Below, piece by piece: positions 5,932-13,576 of a stretch of DNA of 23,988 nucleotides. How positions within the stretch are numbered: the stretch's first letter is position 1; every line of letters begins with the position of its first letter. Origin of the DNA: a virus; the IMG/VR virus record IMGVR_UViG_3300050140_000010, positions 1 to 23,988 of that record; one strand, given 5' to 3'. Made by a program: the position numbers and the translations under genes. The notes under the pieces were generated by a model, which saw nothing but the letters and a program-made list of their open reading frames with translations, did not search any database and had not been told where the DNA came from.

Positions 5932-6569
5932 GCAAGGTTATAGCAATTATTGGAGAGTCCGGAGCAGGAAAAACAACATCAATGCGCAATCTTGACCCTA
6001 AAATCACATTCTATTTTGATTGTGACAAAAAAGGTCTGTCGTGGAAAGGGTGGAAACAGCAGTACAATTCCACAAATAAAAATTATAAGGCGACAAGTGA
6101 CGCTAAATACATACTGGCTGCATTGCACGGAATAAGCGAAAAAAGCCCACAGGTCAAAGTCGTTATTATCGACACAATTAACGGGATAATGATTGACGAT
6201 GAATTCGACAGGGCAAAAGAAAAAGGATATGACAAGTGGCAAGACCTCGCCGCCTCAGTATGGGGGCTTGTGAGCGAAGCACACAACCTAAGAGATGACC
6301 TAACGGTTATCTTTACAGCACACACGCAAACAGAGCGTGACGACAGCGGATTTGCTTTCACCCGAATTAAAACGTCAGGCAAAAAGCTTGACAAGATTGT
6401 CCTTGAAAGTAAATTTACAACCGTGCTTATTGCAAGGGCTATTGATGGAAAATACATACTCGAAACTCACGCAAAAAACAGCACAGCAAAGTCACCTATG
6501 GGAAGTTTTACCGAAGACGAGATACCGAACGATATTGTCGATGTACTAAAGAAATTGGAGGAATATTAA
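5928..6569 (+). CDS. RecA-like AAA ATPase, Sak4-type recombinase
   Basis: 213 residues, GTG start coupled by GTGA, SD GAGGAGG. Walker A is GESGAGKTT (residues 9-17) and Walker B VVIID (78-82), followed by FTAHTQ like the RecA/Sak4 sensor region; there is no RecA C-terminal domain. Sak4 proteins are short phage RecA-core ATPases that promote single-strand annealing with a phage SSB partner. The next gene encodes an SSB-like protein, supporting this over a generic AAA call. Confidence 0.85.
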   Translation: MSKVIAIIGESGAGKTTSMRNLDPKITFYFDCDKKGLSWKGWKQQYNSTNKNYKATSDAKYILAALHGISEKSPQVKVVIIDTINGIMIDDEFDRAKEKGYDKWQDLAASVWGLVSEAHNLRDDLTVIFTAHTQTERDDSGFAFTRIKTSGKKLDKIVLESKFTTVLIARAIDGKYILETHAKNSTAKSPMGSFTEDEIPNDIVDVLKKLEEY

Positions 6570-6570
6570 A

Positions 6571-7146
6571 ATGAACGAACCACAAGGATGGAATACAGCA
6601 GAAGCTTTTACAGGCGATTTTGAAACCTTACCGCTCGGCGGTCATGTCTGCATCATCAAGGGTGCAAGGATAGAAGAAACTGCAAGCGGCAGTGAGATGC
6701 TCGTAGTGGCGTTTGATATTAACGACGGGAATAAATATGACGGATATTTTAAACGTCAGCATGAGCATAAGAAGCAGTCCGTACCAGATGCAAAATGGCC
6801 TAACGGCGGCACATACCGCCAGTTTACCAAAAACAAAGACGGCACCGCAAACAGCTTTTTTAAGGGAATGATCACTTGCATTGAAAAGTCAAACGCTAAT
6901 TTCAAATTTAATTTTGATGAAAAAACCTTGACCGGAAAACTGTTTGGCGGAGTGTTTGGACGTGAGCAGTTTGAGAGTGATGATGGCCTAAAATGGTCAA
7001 CTAAATGCGTTTCAATTCGTTCAACCGAAACCATTAATAAGGGCGTTGAAATACCTGCGGACAAGTTGGTAAAGGGCGCTACACAGCCTCAAGGGTTGCC
7101 GGAGGGATATACGGAGATTGCGGGTGACGATGATCTTCCTTTCTAA
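6571..7146 (+). CDS. SSB-like single-stranded DNA-binding protein (DUF669-type)
   Basis: 191 residues. The body (residues 1-150) is predicted beta-rich and matches what I know of DUF669 phage proteins. The extreme C-terminus is DDDLPF after an acidic stretch, nearly identical to the SSB tip (DDDIPF in E. coli) that recruits replication and repair proteins. Directly downstream of the Sak4-type gene, SD GGAGG. Its likely role is coating ssDNA and serving the recombinase and replisome. Confidence 0.75.
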   Translation: MNEPQGWNTAEAFTGDFETLPLGGHVCIIKGARIEETASGSEMLVVAFDINDGNKYDGYFKRQHEHKKQSVPDAKWPNGGTYRQFTKNKDGTANSFFKGMITCIEKSNANFKFNFDEKTLTGKLFGGVFGREQFESDDGLKWSTKCVSIRSTETINKGVEIPADKLVKGATQPQGLPEGYTEIAGDDDLPF

Positions 7147-7189
7147 ATCAAACGCTATGGGCGGCTAATCCCGCCCGAAAGGAGCAAAC

Positions 7190-7693
7190 ATGAACGAGAT
7201 TTGGGAAGACATCAAAGGATGCGAAGGGTTATATCAAGTTAGTGACAAGGGTCGCGTAAAAAGCTTTTGGTATGGGAGAACCAAAATACTTAAGTTAAGA
7301 ACGCTTGGAAATTATTTTGGGGTTTCTTTGCGTAATGGAGCGAGTAAAAAGAATAAAACAATACACAGACTTGTGGCTGAAACTTTTTTAAAAAACGAAA
7401 ACAGCTATCCGTGCATTAACCATAAAGATGAAAACAAATCAAATAATAATGCCACAAATCTCGAATGGTGCACTTATTCCTACAACAATGGATATGGGAC
7501 AAAACCAATCATACAAACGCTTAAAGTAGGAAAATCTATAAACCAGTATAGTAAAAATGGAACACGCATAAAAACATGGGATAGTATTTTAAGTGTCGAA
7601 AAAATATGCGGAATTAATAATTCCAATATCTCACAATGTTGCCAAGGAAAAAGAAAAACAGTTGGAGGATTTATATGGAGGTATGCCGAATGA
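7190..7693 (+). CDS. HNH homing endonuclease (NUMOD4-HNH)
   Basis: 167 residues. Residues 3-50 match NUMOD4 (IWEDIKGCEGLYQVSDKGRVKS). The HNH nuclease core follows: IHRLVAETF (58-66), CINHKDENKSNNNATNLEW (75-93). The C-terminal part (about 115-165) looks like a NUMOD1/IENR1 DNA-binding repeat (SINQYSKNGTRIKTWDS). It is a free-standing mobile gene placed after the recombination pair; its last bases overlap the start of the next gene. No flanking intron is recognisable. Confidence 0.85.
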   Translation: MNEIWEDIKGCEGLYQVSDKGRVKSFWYGRTKILKLRTLGNYFGVSLRNGASKKNKTIHRLVAETFLKNENSYPCINHKDENKSNNNATNLEWCTYSYNNGYGTKPIIQTLKVGKSINQYSKNGTRIKTWDSILSVEKICGINNSNISQCCQGKRKTVGGFIWRYAE

Positions 7694-8103
7694 TTGACGA
7701 GATTGAAAAGGCAATAGAAGTTTTTGAATCCGAGAAAAAATGTTGGGAACGTGAATGTTGTGATTGTAAAGCTGAGAACAAAGGGTGTTACCTTTCCACA
7801 ACTGATTTCATTTATGCCGAAGCTCGTGACGTTGCACTCCAAGTCCTCCGCTCCCAACTCACCCGTGAGAAGAATGAGCCGCTAACGCTTGAGGAATTAA
7901 AGGGGATGGAGAGATCGCCGATATGGACAATTACCAAAGGTGTGAACGGCTCTGGAAGGTGGGAACTGTTTGAATTTACAACATTGCGAATTTGCCCTCT
8001 TAAAAAGGTTTTGACACTCATTAATTTAGACGAAGGTGCAACAGACTATGATATTGAAACATACGCCAAAACGTGGTTTGCCTACCGCAAGCCCAATAAA
8101 TAA
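7690..8103 (+). CDS. Phage protein of unknown function with N-terminal Cys cluster
   Basis: 137 residues, starting at the ATG overlapping the HNH stop, with SD ATGGAGG inside the end of the HNH gene. The N-terminus is a coiled helix (MIDEIEKAIEVFESEKK) followed by C18, C23, C24, C26 and C33, typical of small phage proteins. The rest (EPLTLEELKGMERSPIW onward) looks like a common phage module. Unknown function. Confidence 0.6.
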   Translation: MIDEIEKAIEVFESEKKCWERECCDCKAENKGCYLSTTDFIYAEARDVALQVLRSQLTREKNEPLTLEELKGMERSPIWTITKGVNGSGRWELFEFTTLRICPLKKVLTLINLDEGATDYDIETYAKTWFAYRKPNK

Positions 8104-8143
8104 TACAATCCGTATATTTCGGTGGAGGAATGGGGGGGGTTAA

Positions 8144-9019
8144 TTGAAAGTGGGCTTGTGGAATGACGATCATAATTTTCCCAATCTTGCAACCATGAAA
8201 TTGTCTGCTTATCACAAGGCAAAAGGTGACAAAGTTGAGTTGTTAGATCACCTGAATACATACGATCTTGTTTATTGCTCAAAAGTGTTTGATTTTACAG
8301 CTGATGCGGAAGATGGTGCAATAATCAGGGCAGATAAGATTATTAGAGCAGGAAGCGGATATCACAACTATACTGACAATCTGCCCCCTGAGATTGAGCA
8401 CCTTTATCCCGACTATGGGCTTTATCCGCAATATAAAGAGGCATATGGATATTTAACAAGGGGATGTCCGAGGGGATGCTCATTTTGTATCGTTGCAGAT
8501 AAAGAGGGCAGAAAGAGTGTACACGTTGCAGATTTATCGGAGTTTTGGAGAGGGCAAAAGGAAATTAAGTTACTCGACCCGAACCTTTTGGCCTGTAAAG
8601 ACCACGAGCGGATTTTAAAGCAGTTGGCTGATTGTGGAGCATGGATAGACATTACGCAAGGTTTTGATATCCGATTTGTAACTCCTGAAAATATGCCACT
8701 TATAAACAAGATTAAAGTTAAAATGCTTCACTTCGCATGGGATAACCCAAAAGACGATCTGACAAAGCAGTTTGAATTTTTCAAAGCTCACACGGTTTTA
8801 GACTGGCACAAATTGAGAGTTTACGTGCTTGTCAATTTTAATAGTACCCACGAACAAGACTTATATCGGATATATAGACTGCGAGAATTAGGATTTGACC
8901 CTTTTGTAATGATTTTTGACAAGTTACACGCAAGCAAGCAAGTGAAGCAACTTGCGAGATGGGTAGACAATAAATGGATTTTCAGATCATGTGCAAAATT
9001 TGAGGATTACAAAGGGTAA
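8144..9019 (+). CDS. Phage radical SAM enzyme
   Basis: 291 residues from a TTG start just after a G-rich SD; the opening MKVGLW and HNFPNLATMKLSAYHKAKGD match the conserved N-terminus of this phage family. The radical SAM cluster motif CxxxCxxC is at C108, C112 and C115 (RGCPRGCSFC), binding a 4Fe-4S cluster that cleaves SAM to a radical. The N-terminal 100 residues resemble a cobalamin-binding-like domain. Substrate unknown; tRNA, DNA-base or peptide modification are possible. It sits just before the replication genes and shares the region with a PAPS-reductase-like gene. Confidence 0.8.
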   Translation: MKVGLWNDDHNFPNLATMKLSAYHKAKGDKVELLDHLNTYDLVYCSKVFDFTADAEDGAIIRADKIIRAGSGYHNYTDNLPPEIEHLYPDYGLYPQYKEAYGYLTRGCPRGCSFCIVADKEGRKSVHVADLSEFWRGQKEIKLLDPNLLACKDHERILKQLADCGAWIDITQGFDIRFVTPENMPLINKIKVKMLHFAWDNPKDDLTKQFEFFKAHTVLDWHKLRVYVLVNFNSTHEQDLYRIYRLRELGFDPFVMIFDKLHASKQVKQLARWVDNKWIFRSCAKFEDYKG

Positions 9020-9065
9020 AACCGTGCTAACAATTTATTTCAAACTGAATGGGGGTGATTAAAAT

Positions 9066-9830
9066 TTGCCAAACGAAGGGTACATAAAAGTATACAGATC
9101 AACGGTAAACAATCCTATTTATACCCAGCCTCCGTTATATTTAAGAGTTTTTGAACGGCTGATAATGGAGGCAAATTATAAATGCGCAAGGATACCATTT
9201 AATGGGGGAACAAAGTTAGTAAAAAGGGGAGAGAAAATTACTTCTATCCGTCAAATTGCCGAATGGGTTGGATGGTATGAAAGAGGAATTTTTAAGGTTT
9301 CAAATCCCAAAACCATATCAGAAATCTTGAATTGGCTCATAGAAAACAAGATGATTGAACTACTCGATAGAGGTAACGCCCAAGTAACACACTACAACAT
9401 AGTAAACTACTGCATTTATCAGTCGTCAGATAGCACAGAAGTAACAGTAGACGGAGCGGTAAGTATACAGTGGCTGGATACAAACAAGAAGGGTAATAAA
9501 GTAAAGAAGGTAAAGAAGGTAACTACTATACCCCCTATACCCCCTCAAAAATCTTCTTACGGCGAAAGCAAAAACATAACTTTGCTGGCGGTAGAGTTTG
9601 AAAAATTAAATACTGAATTTGGAGCAGACAAAACAAAAAGGGCAATTGAGTTTTTATCGTCTTACAAAATTGAAAAACCAAACTATAAAACCGCAAGCGA
9701 TTATTTGACAATGCGGAGATGGGTATTTAAGGCAATTGAAAAAGACGAAAAGGACAAGCCACAAAAAACCGACTACTCAAACCCTGACCGCTATAAAAAT
9801 GCAGAAAGTGAGGATGATGCTTTTGGATAA
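9066..9830 (+). CDS. Phage replication initiator / replisome organiser
   Basis: 254 residues from a TTG start with SD GGGGGTGATTAAAA. Residues 1-130 are a winged-helix-type domain (GYIKVYRSTVNNPIY; RGEKITSIRQIAEWVGW; ISEILNWLIENKMIELL). A basic, proline-rich linker (NKKGNKVKKVKKVTTIPPIPP) leads to a C-terminal helical domain (FEKLNTEFGADKTKRAIEFL). Such proteins bind the origin and recruit the helicase loader, which is encoded next. Tandem repeats in the linker DNA may be the origin. Confidence 0.7.
   Translation: MPNEGYIKVYRSTVNNPIYTQPPLYLRVFERLIMEANYKCARIPFNGGTKLVKRGEKITSIRQIAEWVGWYERGIFKVSNPKTISEILNWLIENKMIELLDRGNAQVTHYNIVNYCIYQSSDSTEVTVDGAVSIQWLDTNKKGNKVKKVKKVTTIPPIPPQKSSYGESKNITLLAVEFEKLNTEFGADKTKRAIEFLSSYKIEKPNYKTASDYLTMRRWVFKAIEKDEKDKPQKTDYSNPDRYKNAESEDDAFG
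9501..9544 (+). repeat. Two pairs of 9-bp tandem repeats inside the initiator gene (possible origin)
   Basis: GTAAAGAAG occurs twice in tandem (9501-9518) and TATACCCCC twice in tandem (9527-9544), in the linker of the initiator gene. Lambda-like phages place origin iterons within the initiator gene, so this is an origin candidate. They also encode a low-complexity linker, which is the simpler reading. Confidence 0.5.
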
Positions 9831-10581
9831 TATTACATCTGAAACAATAGTGACTGATGAAAAATGTCTTGATTGCGGCAGACCCTTAGAAATCGGCATA
9901 CTCAATCTTTTTGGCAAAAAGCAGGAATATAAGATAACCTGCCAATGTGTCATTGATAAGCGAGAGGCCGAGAAAAAAGAGCAGGAAGCCGAGGATCGCC
10001 GCCACTACATATCAGATTTAAGGCACGACAGCGGATTGCCCTTGAAATGGCTAAGAGTATCGCTTGATAACTTTGAACCCCGCAACGGCACAGAGAGAGC
10101 ACACAAGGCGTGTTGCAATTATGCCGAGCAATTTTCGAGTTTGCAGAGCCGAGGAATAGGCATGTACCTTTTTGGGACAAGCGGAGGTGGTAAATCAAGG
10201 CTGGCCGCGTCGGTAGCAAATAAAATTATTGACAAGGGTATTTTGGTGCGCTGGTGGAACGTGACAAGCTTATATCTTACAATCCAAAGGACATTCCGCA
10301 ACGACTACAGAGACCCTGACATCTTAGAGGATTGCACGCGCGCGGGTCTTTTAATCCTTGACGACATGGGGGCTGAAAAGCCGTCTGAGTGGACTATGGC
10401 AACCATGTACGACATTATCAACAGCCGAATTGAAAACGTGCTGCCAACGATTATAACCAGCAACCTGACCTTTGAGGAACTCGAAAAGAAAGTTGACAGC
10501 CGCGTAATGAGCCGTTTGAGTGACAAGGATATTTTTCCGAGGATTGCAAATACGGCGGCAGACTACAGGAGGCAGAAGTGA
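9814..10581 (+). CDS. DnaC-like helicase loader ATPase
   Basis: 255 residues. A Cys4 N-terminal motif (C18/C21 and C43/C45, KCLDCG and TCQC) precedes an AAA+ core: Walker A GTSGGGKS (121-128), Walker B LLILDD (179-184), sensor I TSN (215-217), and an arginine in RVMSRL (230-235). It loads replicative helicase at the origin with the upstream initiator. The start is uncertain among ATG 9814, ATG 9817 and TTG 9823; it overlaps the initiator end. Confidence 0.8.
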   Translation: MMLLDNITSETIVTDEKCLDCGRPLEIGILNLFGKKQEYKITCQCVIDKREAEKKEQEAEDRRHYISDLRHDSGLPLKWLRVSLDNFEPRNGTERAHKACCNYAEQFSSLQSRGIGMYLFGTSGGGKSRLAASVANKIIDKGILVRWWNVTSLYLTIQRTFRNDYRDPDILEDCTRAGLLILDDMGAEKPSEWTMATMYDIINSRIENVLPTIITSNLTFEELEKKVDSRVMSRLSDKDIFPRIANTAADYRRQK

Positions 10582-10709
10582 TAACAGACGAGCAGATCAC
10601 TGAGTGGACGCGCCGGAGTGTTGAACAGATTATAAATTGCAAGACCGAGGATTTAACACCGCAGGATGTGCTGAGGATTGCGGAGAGCAAGGCGAGAGGT
10701 GAGGAATAA
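10578..10709 (+). CDS. 43-residue protein of unknown function
   Basis: GTG start coupled to the loader stop (GTGA), with SD ACAGGAGG. The product is a short helical protein (ITDEQITEWTRRSVEQIIN; PQDVLRIAESKARGEE). No family recognised; tight coupling suggests a replication accessory. Confidence 0.55.
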   Translation: MITDEQITEWTRRSVEQIINCKTEDLTPQDVLRIAESKARGEE

Positions 10710-10752
10710 CCCCGTCAGCCCCACCACAAGCCCCCACAGCAGATGAATTAGA

Positions 10753-10771
10753 TAAAAGCATGGAACTACAC
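10753..10771 (+). repeat. Copy 1 of a 19/20-bp direct repeat
   Basis: TAAAAGCATGGAACTACAC. It differs from copy 2 at 11146-11165 by one missing A. Here its ATG opens only five codons before a stop. It lies in the 86-bp gap before the gene at 10796, which otherwise shows only C-rich sequence. Confidence 0.6.
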
Positions 10772-10795
10772 CCTTAAAATTATATCGCCCACAGC

Positions 10796-11113
10796 ATGGG
10801 CAGAAAGAAGTCACACATGATTTTTCACCTTGACGAACAAGAAATAGGCATAGCAATTAACGCCGCAGATACGTTTGCAGTTGTGACGGTCACCGGATAC
10901 CCTATGTACTTACGAAAACTTGAGCAATTAGCGGCGAAATATCCAGAGGCATATAAATTAACGCACGAAGAAACAGACGAAAATGGAGCGATTTATTGCC
11001 GACAGTACCACGTTGAAAAGAAATACATAAAATTTGGCAAACCTGCGAGTGAAGCGAGAAAAGAAGTCGGGCGCAGACTTGCCGCAAACATGCGGGCAAA
11101 CAACGATGCATAG
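10796..11113 (+). CDS. Phage protein of unknown function
   Basis: 105 residues. The start is uncertain: the ATG at 10796 has no clear SD, and the ATG at 10817 is an alternative. The middle (MYLRKLEQLAAKYPEAYKL, then CRQYHVEKKYIKFGKPASEA) resembles small phage proteins with an N-terminal beta part and a basic helical end. Flanked by both copies of the 19/20-bp repeat. Confidence 0.55.
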   Translation: MGRKKSHMIFHLDEQEIGIAINAADTFAVVTVTGYPMYLRKLEQLAAKYPEAYKLTHEETDENGAIYCRQYHVEKKYIKFGKPASEARKEVGRRLAANMRANNDA

Positions 11114-11145
11114 GCAATTGCGTGACCGTGGACGAGCTTAAACCC

Positions 11146-11165
11146 TAAAAGCATGGAAACTACAC
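11146..11165 (+). repeat. Copy 2 of the direct repeat, holding the PAPS-like gene start
   Basis: TAAAAGCATGGAAACTACAC. Its ATG (11153) is the start assigned to the PAPS-reductase-like gene. There is no good SD nearby, so the repeat could be a translation or recombination signal. Confidence 0.6.
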
Positions 11166-12052
11166 GGACAAGCAGTCCGAGGTCACACAGCGCACAAGAG
11201 GAGGCGATAGACACGTTAGTCGAAAATACTTTGTTTGGCGAAGTGGATAAGGTCAAGATTGCCATTGACAGGCTAAAAGCGTTTGAACCGCCCGAAGGAT
11301 ATTATTTAGCTTTTTCGGGTGGAAAAGATTCGCAATGCATTTATCATTTAGCGATTGAGGCAGGGGTAAAGTTCGACGCTCATTACAACATCACCACGGT
11401 TGACCCGCCGGAGCTTATTTATTTTATCCGTGACAATTACCCGAACGTGAGCATGGACAGCAGTGGCACAACAATGTGGGAATTGATAGAAAAAAATGGG
11501 TTGCCGACTATGATAATGCGTTTTTGCTGCGCCCGACTTAAAGAGAGAGGCGGAGAGGGCCGAATTTGTGTTACTGGTGTTAGGCGGGAAGAAAGCACTC
11601 AACGCAAAAACCGCGGGCCATTTGAGGTAGTGACTAAGCGTAAACAAGATAAGGCATTATTTAATGACAACGATGAGGATAGACAATTGTTTGAAAACTG
11701 TACTGTCAAAGGTAAGCGAATTGTAAACCCCATTATTGACTGGCTTGAAACAGATGTTTGGGATTATCTGAATGGTCGGCACTTACCGCATTGTTGCCTT
11801 TACGACCAAGGATATACACGTTTAGGATGTATCGGATGCCCTTTTTCAAAAATGTCAGGCAGATTAAGAGATTTTAAAAGAAACCCTAAATTTCAGGATA
11901 GTTATTTAAGGGCGATTAAAAGAAACATCGAATATAGGAAAATGCGAGGTCTTAATGCTTTTAGAAATGGGAAAACCGCCGAAGAAATAATGCATTGGTG
12001 GATTTATAACTCTGACAAAATAAAACAATGTGACGGTCAAGAAGAGTTTTAA
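11153..12052 (+). CDS. PAPS reductase-like adenine nucleotide alpha-hydrolase
   Basis: 299 residues. The PP-loop SGGKDS is at residues 55-60 (FSGGKDSQCIYHLA), followed by NITTVDPPELIYFIRDNYP, C125-C126 (RFCCARLK), TGVRREES and a C-terminal pair C226/C229 (LGCIGCPF). PP-loop enzymes bind ATP or PAPS; close relatives include PAPS reductases and the DndC family. Phage versions are common but of unproven substrate; sulfur transfer to nucleic acid or sulfate reduction are options. No DndA/D/E-type genes are nearby. SD unclear. Confidence 0.8.
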   Translation: METTRTSSPRSHSAQEEAIDTLVENTLFGEVDKVKIAIDRLKAFEPPEGYYLAFSGGKDSQCIYHLAIEAGVKFDAHYNITTVDPPELIYFIRDNYPNVSMDSSGTTMWELIEKNGLPTMIMRFCCARLKERGGEGRICVTGVRREESTQRKNRGPFEVVTKRKQDKALFNDNDEDRQLFENCTVKGKRIVNPIIDWLETDVWDYLNGRHLPHCCLYDQGYTRLGCIGCPFSKMSGRLRDFKRNPKFQDSYLRAIKRNIEYRKMRGLNAFRNGKTAEEIMHWWIYNSDKIKQCDGQEEF

Positions 12053-12078
12053 TTTACTTTAGATTGAGAGGGAAAAAA

Positions 12079-12237
12079 ATGAATAAACCTAAATGGTGTC
12101 CATTTAGCAAACCGGAGGGAATGGTTTTATGCACAAGAGACGAATGTGCAATATGGGACGAAAAACGAGAGTGCTGCTCTTTTAAGACTACGCCAAGTCA
12201 GATATTTAGCAGTGAAGCAAAGGAGGGCGCAAATTGA
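12079..12237 (+). CDS. 52-residue Cys-rich protein
   Basis: Preceded by GAGAGGG. The protein reads MNKPKWCPFSKPEGM, then VLCTRDECAIWDEKRECCSF: five cysteines in a compact likely metal site, placed after the PAPS-like gene. Its stop overlaps the RusA start. The pattern is common in phage small proteins; function unknown. Confidence 0.6.
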   Translation: MNKPKWCPFSKPEGMVLCTRDECAIWDEKRECCSFKTTPSQIFSSEAKEGAN

Positions 12238-12614
12238 TACTATCAATCCCCGGCCAACTCCCCGGCCTGAACGAATACATACACGCCATAAATAAAGACC
12301 GTCATATCGGGAACAAACTCAAACAAGATACTCAGCAAATTATTGAGTGGGAAATCAAAAGGCAATTACCGCACGTTGCAATCCTCATGCCTGTCAAAAT
12401 ATTATACAGATGGTATATGAAAGATAAGCGGCGTGACCTTGACAATGTATGCAGCGCGAAGAAATTTATAAACGATTCGCTTGTCGAAATGGGTGTTATC
12501 CCGGACGATGGGCAAAGGTGGGTTACTGCAATCCCTGATGAATTTTACATTGACAAGAAAAATCCAAGAACAGAAATTGAAATTGAAGAATTTTTAGGAG
12601 GGCAAAATGATTGA
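12234..12614 (+). CDS. rusA: RusA-family Holliday junction resolvase
   Basis: 126 residues, TTG start coupled to the previous stop, SD AAGGAGGGCG. The opening LSIPGQLPGLNEYIHA and the acidic motif KRRDLDNVCSAKKFINDSL (D68, D70, K76) with GVIPDD (D91) match the RusA family, whose essential Asp residues coordinate magnesium. It is a homodimeric endonuclease cutting Holliday junctions during recombination and replication; a typical phage companion to Sak4 and SSB. Confidence 0.88.
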   Translation: MILSIPGQLPGLNEYIHAINKDRHIGNKLKQDTQQIIEWEIKRQLPHVAILMPVKILYRWYMKDKRRDLDNVCSAKKFINDSLVEMGVIPDDGQRWVTAIPDEFYIDKKNPRTEIEIEEFLGGQND

Positions 12615-12789
12615 GAAAAATGGCGGCAAATATCATTTAGTTTGTGATAACTGCGGCGAGGAACATGACGAAGATTTTGATAGTTGGGATGAGGCGGTAG
12701 ATTTTAAACGGGAAAGCGACTGGTTTAGTAAAATACATGGTGGCGGATGGGCAGATATATGCCCGAGTTGTGGAGGGGCAGGGAAATGA
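12607..12789 (+). CDS. Zinc-ribbon phage protein
   Basis: 60 residues with a CxxC pair at each end (C13/C16 and C52/C55) around FDSWDEAVDFKRESDW. This is a compact zinc ribbon common in phage accessory regions. SD TTAGGAGG. Overlaps neighbours by ATGA-type contacts. Confidence 0.65.
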   Translation: MIEKNGGKYHLVCDNCGEEHDEDFDSWDEAVDFKRESDWFSKIHGGGWADICPSCGGAGK

Positions 12790-13349
12790 TTAGAGGCGAA
12801 CTATTCTCGCAGGATATGGTCAAGGCGTTTTTGGAAAATCGGAAAAGCAGGACAAGCAGACCCATTAAGCCACAACCAACAAGACCATATTGGTGTGGTA
12901 TCGGTCATGGTTGGGATGATGGGCACGGATATGAGATTAAGCCCAAACACAGCGTCGGAGATGTCATTTATGTGAGGGAAACGTGGCAATATGGGCCGGG
13001 AGAAAATGGGCCATACGTTTATAAAGCATCTCCTGAATTGTCACACTACAACCCAAATATACCAAACGATTATACATGGCACCCCTCTATCCACATGCCT
13101 CGTTCAGCCGCCCGCCTATGGTTCAAGGTGACAGATGTAAAGGTGCAACGGCTGGACGATGTGACCGAGCAGGACGCGGTTGAGGATGGGTTTGAGACCA
13201 CCGCCGGAAAAGATGGAATTTCGATAGAATTTACCGCACTTATGAATTTTAAGCGTTTTTGGAAAGCGCAATATGGCCCCGATACAAAATGGATGTGGGT
13301 TTATTACCTACAGCCGGTCACAAAAGAGGAAGCGTTAAAGGATGAATGA
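12786..13349 (+). CDS. ASCH/PUA-like phage protein
   Basis: 187 residues, starting at the ATG coupled to the previous stop. It carries KSRTSRPIKPQP, VGDVIYVRETW, WHPSIHMPRSAARLWFKVTDVKVQRLDDVTEQD (by position 105-137), and ends in a Trp-rich strand (KWMWVYYLQPV). This resembles a widespread phage family with an ASCH/PUA-like RNA-binding fold, in memory annotated only by domain. Function unknown. Confidence 0.65.
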   Translation: MIRGELFSQDMVKAFLENRKSRTSRPIKPQPTRPYWCGIGHGWDDGHGYEIKPKHSVGDVIYVRETWQYGPGENGPYVYKASPELSHYNPNIPNDYTWHPSIHMPRSAARLWFKVTDVKVQRLDDVTEQDAVEDGFETTAGKDGISIEFTALMNFKRFWKAQYGPDTKWMWVYYLQPVTKEEALKDE

Positions 13350-13566
13350 TGAACTTGATTGGGATGAAAAGATTTCAGCTTTTTTTCTTGAATATGTGAA
13401 ACCCCAAAAAGACGCATACACGCCAAATGGGAACTTAACATTTACGGCAATTCGAGTAGCTGTTAAATTGCTTTTGAAAGAAAACGTGTTTTCGTCGAAG
13501 AATGACATGAAATTTGAAGCAATGAAAGATTACAAGATCGTGCTACCGGAAACAATTTTTGAATAG
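13342..13566 (+). CDS. Small protein of unknown function
   Basis: 74 residues from an ATG overlapping the preceding gene by eight bases. Begins MNDELDWDEKISAFFLEYV and ends KIVLPETIFE. No motif recognised. It is the last link of the coupled run that starts at 12079. Confidence 0.5.
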   Translation: MNDELDWDEKISAFFLEYVKPQKDAYTPNGNLTFTAIRVAVKLLLKENVFSSKNDMKFEAMKDYKIVLPETIFE

Positions 13567-13576
13567 GAGGCCACCC

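Noticed and set aside
7147-7189. Possible group I intron hosting the HNH gene
   Set aside because: The gap before the gene is only 43 bp, the next gene starts at its stop codon, and neither flank shows a split gene.
11153-12052. DndC-like phosphorothioation system
   Set aside because: The PP-loop gene alone matches common phage PAPS-reductase-like proteins; no DndA, B, D or E-type genes occur in the window.
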